A stretch of DNA of 11,334 bases, taken from NCBI GenBank assembly GCA_018609665.1, contig JAHENN010000234.1:1-11334 (forward strand), read 5' to 3'. Shown in pieces: positions 1-6,500 of the stretch (position 1 is its first letter; each line of letters begins with the position of its first letter). Origin of the DNA: Haloarculaceae archaeon (GTDB lineage Archaea > Halobacteriota > Halobacteria > Halobacteriales > Haloarculaceae). The notes under the pieces are model-generated. The model ran no database searches. It was not told where the DNA came from and saw nothing but the letters and a program-made list of their open reading frames with translations. Made by a program: the position numbers and the translations under genes.

Positions 1-572
1 AGGCCCGCGCCGTGGCCGCAGAGCACCCGCTCCGGCTCGAGGCCGGCCAGCCCGCCCGGCGGTACCGCGCGCCGGACGAGCGACACGCCGAGCCGCTCGC
101 CCGGCGCCAGGAAGTAGTCGGCGGTGCCGAGCGACTCGGCGACGACGAGCGTCTCGCCGTCGAACAGCGCCCACTCCTGCCAGAGCCGCGTCCGCGTCAC
201 CTCCCGGAGGTAGTAGCCGGTGTCGCCGAGCCGGCCCTCCAGCCGCCGGACCGGCGCGGCGACGTCGCCGTCGGCCAGGGCGGTCATCCCCGCCGGCAGC
301 AGCACCGGGACGTCGTGGCGGGTCGCGACCGCCGCGGCGTCCCGGCGGTGGTAGTTGTAGAGGACCACCACGCCGGCGACCGTCCCCAGCTCGGCGAGCC
401 GGTCGTCGAGGCCCTCGGCGTCGACCGGGTCGACGAGCCACACCCGTCCGTCCTCGACGAGGGCGTGTCCCGCCCGCTGCATGGTCTCCTCGGGGTGGGC
501 GAGCCAGCCGACGCCGCCGTCGAACTCGTCGACGGAGGTGAACGCCCCCGGGCCCGACCGTTTGACCGGCAT
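1..572 (-). CDS. MBL-fold-like hypothetical protein (partial, C-terminus off left edge)
   Basis: This gene runs off the left edge, so only its first 190 codons are visible. I chose the ATG at 572-570 because a TATA-like TTTTAT lies about 28 bases upstream, which fits a leaderless transcript. The order of motifs recalls the metallo-beta-lactamase fold: an early strand WLVDPVDA (residues 45-52), then a strand ending in NYHRRD (73-78) where the zinc-binding HxHxDH motif would be, and CGHG (185-188), like the late GHG of the fold. The first two histidine positions read N and H, and the DH pair is displaced, so the canonical metal site looks lost. No signal peptide or membrane segment is visible. 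It diverges from the phosphohexomutase gene across 110 bases. The fold assignment is an inference from motif order, the function is unknown, and the coding call itself is strong. Confidence 0.72.
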   Translation of the reverse strand, partial: MPVKRSGPGAFTSVDEFDGGVGWLAHPEETMQRAGHALVEDGRVWLVDPVDAEGLDDRLAELGTVAGVVVLYNYHRRDAAAVATRHDVPVLLPAGMTALADGDVAAPVRRLEGRLGDTGYYLREVTRTRLWQEWALFDGETLVVAESLGTADYFLAPGERLGVSLVRRAVPPGGLAGLEPERVLCGHGAG

Positions 573-597
573 ACCGCCTCCCTCGTCGCCGACCCGC

Positions 598-603
598 ATA
601 AAA
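598..603 (-). promoter_or_regulatory. TATA-like element for the leftward MBL-like gene
   Basis: On the minus strand this reads TTTTAT, centred about 28 bases before the ATG at 572. That spacing is expected of a haloarchaeal leaderless promoter, where the TATA centre lies about 27 bases upstream of the first transcribed base. Confidence 0.5.
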
Positions 604-614
604 CCGCGCCGTCT

Positions 615-647
615 CGCGACACCGGTGTTATGATTCCGCGACACCGG
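615..647. repeat. Direct repeat plus palindrome between divergent promoters (possible operator)
   Basis: The 11-base word CGCGACACCGG occurs at 615-625 and again at 637-647, a period of 22 bases or about two helical turns. The first copy overlaps the perfect palindrome ACACCGGTGT at 619-628. The pair lies exactly between the TATA-like elements of the leftward MBL-like gene and the rightward mutase gene. This is a reasonable position for a shared regulator-binding site, but no regulator is identified. Confidence 0.4.
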
Positions 648-651
648 CCCG

Positions 652-657
652 TTTGAA
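652..657 (+). promoter_or_regulatory. TATA-like element for the phosphohexomutase gene
   Basis: TTTGAA sits in an otherwise GC-rich stretch, centred about 28 bases before the ATG at 683. The match to a TATA box is weak, but the spacing supports both this start codon and a leaderless transcript. Confidence 0.35.
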
Positions 658-682
658 GTGCGCCCGCCGCCCACGCACGAGC

Positions 683-2053
683 ATGAGTCTGTTCGGAACG
701 GCCGGCGTCCGCGGGGATGCCGCCGAGGAGGTGACGCCGTCGCTGGCGCTGTCGGTCGGACGGGCCGCAGCCGTCGACGGCGCGGAGTTCGTCGTCGGCC
801 GGGACGGCCGCGAGACGGGGCCGGCGCTGGCGGCGGCCGTCGAGGCGGGACTGACCAGCGGCGGCGCCGACGTCGTCCGGGTCGGACGCGTGCCGACGCC
901 GGCGCTGGCCTTCGCCGCCCGCGGCCGCCGCGGCGTGATGGTGACCGCCAGCCACAACCCGCCGTCGGACAACGGGCTGAAGCTGTTCGTCGACGGCACC
1001 GAGTACGACCGCGACGCCGAGCGGGCGGTCGCCGACCGCGTCGGCGGCGTCGACCCCGTCGACTGGGACCGCTGGGGGTCGACCACCCGGGCGGCGGTCC
1101 TCGAGGACTACCGCGCCGCGGTCGCCGACTACGCCCGGCGAATCGGCGACTGCGAGGGCATCACGGTCGCCGTCGACTGCGGCAACGGCGTCGGCGGGCT
1201 GGCGACGCCGCAGGTGCTCCGGGCGCTCGGCGCCGAGGTCCACGCCCTCGAGGCCAACGTCGACGGCCACTTCCCGGCCCGGCCGTCGAAGCCGACGGCG
1301 GAGAGCCTGGCGACCCTGCGGTCGTTCGTCGCCGACGGCGACGCCGACCTCGGAATCGGCCACGACGGCGACGCCGACCGGACCGTCGTCGTCGACGCCG
1401 ACGGCGAGGTGGTCCACGAGGACACCGTCCTGGCGATCCTCGCGGAGTTCTACGCGCGGGCCAGCGACGCCGACGACCCCGTGGTGGTGACGACGCCGAA
1501 CGCCTCCGGCCGGGTCGACGAGCGGGTCGACGCCGCCGGCGGCCGCGTCGAGCGGGTCCGCCTCGGCGCGCTCCACGAGGGGGTCGCCGACGCCCGGGCC
1601 GCCGGCGGCGACGACACCGCCGTCGTGTTCGCCGGCGAGCCGTGGAAGCACGTCCACCCCGGCCTGGGGCCGTGGATCGACGGCGTCGCCGGTGCCGCCG
1701 TCGTCGCGGCGCTGGCCGCCCGCGACGGCCTGTCGACGCTGCGGGCGCCCGTGACGGAGCGGCCGTACCGCAAGGTCAGCGTCGACTGCCCCGACGAATC
1801 GAAGGAAGCGGTGATGCGGCGGCTCGAGCGCCGGCTGCCGGAGGCGTTCTCACCGGGCGACGTCGACACCGAGTACGGCGTCCGGCTCGCGCTCGACGAC
1901 GGCGCCTGGACGCTGGTACGGCCCAGCGGGACCGAGCCGTACGTCCGGGTCTACGCCGAGAGCGACGCCGTCGACGAACTCGTCGGCGACGTCGTCAGCG
2001 TCGTCGAGCGGGCCGTCGACGACGCCGGCGACGAAACGAGCCGGGAGGCGTAG
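683..2053 (+). CDS. Alpha-D-phosphohexomutase family enzyme (phosphomannomutase/GlmM-like; possible phosphopentomutase)
   Basis: At 456 residues this has the usual length of the phosphohexomutase superfamily, which moves phosphate between C1 and the terminal carbon of sugars through a phosphoserine. All four active-site regions are visible: N-terminal FGTAGVRG (4-11), catalytic TASHNP with Ser90 (88-93), the Mg-binding loop DGDADR (228-233), and the C-terminal phosphate-binding RPSGTEP (413-419). The sugar-selecting loop reads GEPWKH (318-323) rather than the GEQSGH type of GlmM, which argues against a simple glucosamine-mutase label. The start at 683 was preferred to an in-frame ATG at 653 because it begins at the conserved core and fits the TATA spacing. 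It lies 46 bases before cdd and is followed by udp, a context pointing to pentose-1-phosphate as substrate. Family membership is firm; the substrate is inferred. Confidence 0.93.
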   Translation: MSLFGTAGVRGDAAEEVTPSLALSVGRAAAVDGAEFVVGRDGRETGPALAAAVEAGLTSGGADVVRVGRVPTPALAFAARGRRGVMVTASHNPPSDNGLKLFVDGTEYDRDAERAVADRVGGVDPVDWDRWGSTTRAAVLEDYRAAVADYARRIGDCEGITVAVDCGNGVGGLATPQVLRALGAEVHALEANVDGHFPARPSKPTAESLATLRSFVADGDADLGIGHDGDADRTVVVDADGEVVHEDTVLAILAEFYARASDADDPVVVTTPNASGRVDERVDAAGGRVERVRLGALHEGVADARAAGGDDTAVVFAGEPWKHVHPGLGPWIDGVAGAAVVAALAARDGLSTLRAPVTERPYRKVSVDCPDESKEAVMRRLERRLPEAFSPGDVDTEYGVRLALDDGAWTLVRPSGTEPYVRVYAESDAVDELVGDVVSVVERAVDDAGDETSREA

Positions 2054-2070
2054 GGCGACGCGGGAGTAGC

Positions 2071-2076
2071 TATTTG
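2071..2076 (+). promoter_or_regulatory. TATA-like element for cdd
   Basis: TATTTG stands out from the GC-rich 46-base gap after the mutase stop and is centred about 26 bases before the cdd ATG. It suggests that cdd-udp can be transcribed as a leaderless unit independently of the mutase, in addition to any read-through. Confidence 0.42.
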
Positions 2077-2099
2077 CCCGCGCCGGCCGAGACGCCGGC

Positions 2100-2492
2100 A
2101 TGGACGACACCGAACTGCTCGAGCGGGCACGGGCGGCCGTCGAGCGCTCGTACGCTCCCTACTCGGAGTACCGGGTCGGGGCGGCCCTCGAGACGGCCGA
2201 CGGGACCGTCTACACCGGCTGCAACGTCGAGAACGCCAACTACTCCAACAGCGTCCACGCCGAGGAACTGGCGCTGTCGACGGCCGTCGCCGACGGCCAC
2301 CGGAGCTTCGACCGCGTCGCCGTCAGCTCCGCCGAGCGGGACGGCGTCACCCCCTGCGGGATGTGCCGGCAGTCGCTGTCGGAGTTCTGCGACGGCGACC
2401 TCCGCGTCGTCTGCGAGGGCGACGACGGGCCGACCGTCTACACGCTCGGCGAGCTCCTGCCCGCCGCCATCTCGGAGGCCGATCTCCGGTGA
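2100..2492 (+). CDS. cdd: Cytidine deaminase
   Basis: This 130-residue protein is a full-length short-form cytidine deaminase, which hydrolyses cytidine or deoxycytidine to uridine or deoxyuridine plus ammonia. The zinc site is complete: HAEE with His53 as ligand and Glu55 as proton shuttle, and PCGMCRQ with Cys86 and Cys89 (85-91). The first ligand is His, as in the E. coli enzyme, where most short tetrameric forms have Cys. Substrate-binding residues are present in the N-terminal segment (YSEYRVGAAL, 21-30; CNVENANYSN, 41-50). No signal or membrane segment is seen, so it is cytoplasmic. The stop codon overlaps the GTG start of udp by four bases, implying translational coupling. Cytidine deaminated here would be the uridine substrate of the next enzyme. 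Confidence 0.97.
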   Translation: MDDTELLERARAAVERSYAPYSEYRVGAALETADGTVYTGCNVENANYSNSVHAEELALSTAVADGHRSFDRVAVSSAERDGVTPCGMCRQSLSEFCDGDLRVVCEGDDGPTVYTLGELLPAAISEADLR

Positions 2493-3313
2493 CCGGCGAC
2501 AGCGAGGACCCCGCCGACGACGTCCAGTACCACGTCGAGCTGGCGGAGGGCGACGTCGAGGGGCCGGTGCTGCTGCCCGGCGACCCCGACCGCGTCGACG
2601 TCGTCGCCGACCGCTGGGACGGCCACGAGGAGCTGGCCAGCCACCGGGAGTACCGCACGCTGGTCGGCAGCTACGACGGCGAACCGGTCACCGTGACGTC
2701 GACCGGTATCGGCTCGCCGTCGGCGGCCATCGCCGTCGAGGAACTGGCCCGCGTCGGCGCCGAGACGTTCCTCCGCGTCGGCTCCTGCGGCGCCATCCGG
2801 GAGGAGGCGTCCGTCGGCGACCTCGTCATCACCACGGCCGCGGTCCGCCAGGAGGGCACCAGCGACGAGTACGTCCGCCCGGAGTACCCCGCCGCCGCCG
2901 ACGACGAGGTGGTGACGGCGCTCGTCACCGCCGCCGAGCGGCTCGACCACGACTACCACCTCGGCGTCACCTGCTCGACGGACTCCTTCTACGCCGGCCA
3001 GTCCCGCCCCGGCTTCGAGGGGTTCCGTGCGGCCGGCGCCGAAGAGCGCATCGAGGCGCTGCGGGAGGCCGGCGTCGTCAACTTCGAGATGGAAGCAAGC
3101 GCCATTCTGACGCTCGCGAGCCTCTACGGCCTCCGTGCCGGCGCGGTATGTACGGTGTACGCCAACCGCGTCACCGGCGAGTTCCGCACCGAGGGCGAGG
3201 CAAAGGCCGCCGAGACCGCGTCGCTCGCGGCCGCGATTCTCGCCCGGATGGACCGCCGGAAGGCGGAGGCCGACGTCGACCGCTGGACCGCCGACATGTC
3301 GCTCTCGGAGTGA
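2489..3313 (+). CDS. udp: Uridine phosphorylase-type nucleoside phosphorylase (PNP/UDP family)
   Basis: This 274-residue enzyme should cleave uridine with phosphate to uracil and ribose-1-phosphate in the cytoplasm. PNP/UDP-family landmarks are the N-terminal phosphate-binding GDPDR (31-35), RVGSCGAI (96-103), which matches the phosphate-loop RVGTxGxI pattern, the ribose-binding FEMEAS (199-204), and a late CTVYANR (221-227) resembling the NR-containing segment of bacterial uridine phosphorylases. I chose the GTG at 2489 because its GTGA overlap with the cdd stop is the classic coupled arrangement and it leaves a short acidic N-terminal tail before the conserved domain. An upstream in-frame ATG at 2363 would read through cdd and adds an Arg-rich out-of-frame shadow. 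The preference for uridine over purine nucleosides rests on family resemblance and on the adjacent cdd, and is less certain than the family. Confidence 0.94.
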   Translation: MTGDSEDPADDVQYHVELAEGDVEGPVLLPGDPDRVDVVADRWDGHEELASHREYRTLVGSYDGEPVTVTSTGIGSPSAAIAVEELARVGAETFLRVGSCGAIREEASVGDLVITTAAVRQEGTSDEYVRPEYPAAADDEVVTALVTAAERLDHDYHLGVTCSTDSFYAGQSRPGFEGFRAAGAEERIEALREAGVVNFEMEASAILTLASLYGLRAGAVCTVYANRVTGEFRTEGEAKAAETASLAAAILARMDRRKAEADVDRWTADMSLSE

Positions 3314-3597
3314 GCGGAATCGGCCGCCGCAGGGCCCTGGTAACACGCGGACGTGTTACGGACGCTTGCTCATTATAAACCGCCTGGCGTGTAATGGTCG
3401 TAGCTCTTGTTCATTAAGTCATTAATACGCGCACGCTCGCTCCGGTGCGGACGGATAAGCAAGCGAACAGTTTGTGGCCGTCTGACCCACAATGCGTCGG
3501 AAAAGTCCACATTACGATAGTGACGTAACGAACGGCCCCGTTACCACGAAATTGGCTCGCTCGAGAAACTCGCGGTACCTAGCTGAACCGATAGAAC
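3314..3597. other. 284-base AT-richer intergenic spacer between udp and the sensor kinase
   Basis: No convincing gene lies here. Composition falls sharply from the udp side. The spacer holds three short inverted repeats (3340-3359, 3472-3492, 3525-3544), three copies of TCATTA (3370, 3411 and 3419), and TATA-like tracts at 3371-3380 (CATTATAAAC) and 3411-3426. It also holds a possible 37-codon frame at 3492-3605 that overlaps the kinase start. The kinase promoter is not obvious: the expected TATA window about 27 bases before 3598 has no AT-rich element, so the mRNA probably has a leader. GAAATT at 3549-3554 is a weak candidate. Confidence 0.6.
3340..3359. repeat. 8-bp perfect inverted repeat 27 bases after udp
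   Basis: GTAACACG and CGTGTTAC flank a four-base CGGA loop. As RNA this would make a compact tetraloop hairpin just after the udp stop, and as DNA it would make a dyad. No T-tract follows, so it is not a classical terminator. A processing or 3'-end element, or an operator for downstream TATA-like tracts, are both possible. Confidence 0.45.
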
Positions 3598-6500
3598 ATG
3601 AGTAAGCGAATAAATACAACTCCCGGACTGGAAGTGGAAGGAAAGAATCTGAGTCAAATAATTCGAGACGATTACGCGTTCGAAGAGAAAGTACAGGAGG
3701 TACTCGAGTTCGGCAAGCAGTATCTCGGGGCAGACAGCGGGCATTTCACGCGGATTGACGTCGAGACGGGTCACTGGAGAGCGGTCGTCAGTACTACCCC
3801 GCCCGGCCAGTATCCCGAGAATCTGGAACTCGACCTCAGGACGACGTACTGCCGCCATGCGGTCGAGACGGACTCACTGGTCTCGATCTGTGATGCACCG
3901 GAGCAGGGGCTGGACGACGATGCAGCGTTTGAAACGACTGGCCTCCGTTCCTACCAGGGCGTTCCGGTCATAATCAACGGAGACGTGTACGGGACGGTCT
4001 GTTTTGTCGCTAAAACGTCCCGGGAGCCACTCAGCGACGGCGAACGTCTGGTCGTCGAATTGATCGGCCAGTTACTCGAACGCGAACTCCAACGCGAACG
4101 ACGTGAAACCCAGCTCACAAGACAGACGAACCTCACCAGCGTCCTCAATCGGGTGCTCCGACACAATCTCCGGAACAGCATGAACGTCATCCGTGGGTCG
4201 GTGAACATGATGGTCGAGCAGGCGGATGACGGCGCGTACAGTGAGGCCGTCTTCGATCAAATCGACCAGCTCATCGACCTGAGCGAGAAGGCCCGCGATT
4301 TGGATCGTATCGTCACCGCCGAGTTCGATTACAAATCTATCGACGTCACGCGGACGCTCAACGACGTCGTCAAGACGGTCAGACAGAACCATCCAGGCGT
4401 CTCGATCACCGTCGAACCCGATGTCGATATCGCCGTAGCGGCCATGCCGACGTTTCGCCGGGCGCTGCAGGAACTGGTCGAAAATGCTGCCAAGCACGCC
4501 GGTGACACCCCGACAGTCACGATCTCGGTGTCGTCCACGTCGAACGCCGTCGAAATTCGAATCAGCGATGACGGCCCGGGACTGGAGGGTCACGAAATCG
4601 ATGCGTTGCAAGCGGGAAAGGAGACACAACTGGCCCACGGAAACGGGCTGGGGTTGTGGCTGTCTTACTGGATCGTGACGAGTCACGACGGGTCCATCGA
4701 GGCCGCCGTTACCGACGAGGGAACGAGAATGACGGTTTGCATCCCGCGAAAGCAAACTCCGGACGCAGAGGACGAACTCACGGAACTTACCCAGGCACGC
4801 GACCGGTATCGAGCCGCCTTCGAAACGGCGAACGACGCGATCGTCATCGTTGACGATGACGCCCGGATTATCGACGCCAATCCCGAGGCAGGTGCTCTGT
4901 ACGGCTTCGATCGGGAGGAATTGCTCGGCCAGCCGCTTCATCGGTTCTTCCCCGACGATATCGAGTTCGACAACAAGTGGCGCAAATTCCGGAGCGGTAA
5001 CCTCCAATCCGCGACGGAGACACTTGTCCGGTCCGACGGCGTGGAACGCCGTGTCGAGTACTCTGCCACGGCCGATGTAATCCCCGGCCAACACCTCATC
5101 GTCAGTCGGGACGTTACCGACCGGGAACGGCAGAAGCGAACGCTGACGGCGATGAAAGAGCGGTACAGGACGTTGCTCGAAGCGGCACCGGACCCGGTGT
5201 TCGTTGCGGACGCTGAGACGGGCAAGTTCATCGAAGTAAACGAGGCCGCCGAAACGTTACTCGGGGTGTCGAGCAAGGAAATACTCGGCCGCCCGGTTAC
5301 CGAATTCCATCCATCGGAGCAGTCCGAGCAGTACCGCGACCTGTTCGAGGAAACCATCAGGGACGACAAAACCAAGCGGCAACTACCCGACGGAGCACAG
5401 ATCTACGTAGTGACGGATAGCGGGGAACAGGTTCCGGTCGAAATCAGCTTTGCGTCGGTTTCGCTCCCCGAGCAGTCGGTCATATTCGGTATTATCCGAG
5501 ATATTTCCGAACAGCGCGAGCGCAAGGCCAAACTCCGGTCGAAAACGCGAGCAATCGACAGGGCCCCGCTCGGTATCACGCTGTCCGACCCGAACGAAGA
5601 CGGCAATCCGTTCGTTTACGCCAACGAGCGGTTCCGTGACCTGACGGGATACGGTGACTCGGCGATCGGACGTAACTACCGCCACCTCCACGGAAAAAAC
5701 ACTGACCCCGAGGCAGCCGCCAGAGTCGAACAGGCGATCAGTGCCGAAACCCCGGTCGGAGAGACACTCCGGAACCACCGCGAGGACGGTACTCCGTTCT
5801 GGAATCGTATGACCATCGCTCCGGTCACGGACGAGACAGGTGACCTCACGAGGTGGGTCTACTTCCACGAGGATGTCACGGAACGCGTCGAACGACGGCA
5901 GGCGTTGCAGCAGACGACGCAGCAACTCGACGCGGTCGTCAACGCGTCGCCGTCGCCCATCGTCGCGGTTGATACCGACGGACACGTCACGCTGTGGAAC
6001 GACGCCGCCGACTCCCTGTTCGGCCACGACGACGGAGACGCTGTAGGCCAGCGGGTCCGCGACCTCGATCTGTTTCGCGCCGGGACGGGCTCGGAGCTGC
6101 AAGCGTGTATTGAACGGACGCTGAACGGTGAGACCGTCCAGAACGTCGAACTGGAGCATCGGAACGAGGACGGCGAGCGGCTCACGTTCAGCGTCTCGAC
6201 GGCTCCACTCCGGGGTGAAGCGGACGAGATCTCCGGCGGTGTGGTTATTGCCAGAGATATCACCGAGCGGAGAGACGCCGAACAAGAGAACGAATCGATA
6301 ATAAGACGATACAAAGCTCTGTTGGATGCGGCTCCGGATCCGGTGTTCCTCGCAGATATCGAAACCGGCAAGATTCTGGAAGCGAACGAGGCCGCCGAGG
6401 AACTGACCGGAAAGTCAAAAGAACGGCTCGTCGGCAGTCACCAGTCGACGCTGCATCCCACTGGAAAGGGTGAACTGTACCGGGAAGCATTCGAACGAGG

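Noticed and set aside
284..1657. A 457-codon minus-strand frame opposite the mutase and extending into the MBL-like gene
   Set aside because: It is the antisense of the well-supported mutase, is repetitive, and covers part of the MBL-like gene in a wrong frame.
683..3313. Frequent GTCGACG, GCCGACG and GGCGACG words as possible DNA repeats
   Set aside because: They follow the reading frame and reflect Val-Asp, Ala-Asp and Gly-Asp codon pairs in acidic halophilic proteins.
3340..3359. Classical Rho-independent terminator after udp
   Set aside because: The hairpin is good but no T-run follows, so I record it only as an inverted repeat.
658..3378. A 906-codon plus-strand frame running across the mutase, cdd and udp genes
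   Set aside because: It is overwhelmingly Arg/Gly/Pro with no domain, as expected from the shifted frame of GC-rich genes that use GAC, GTC and GCC codons. The three overlapped genes have full catalytic motifs.
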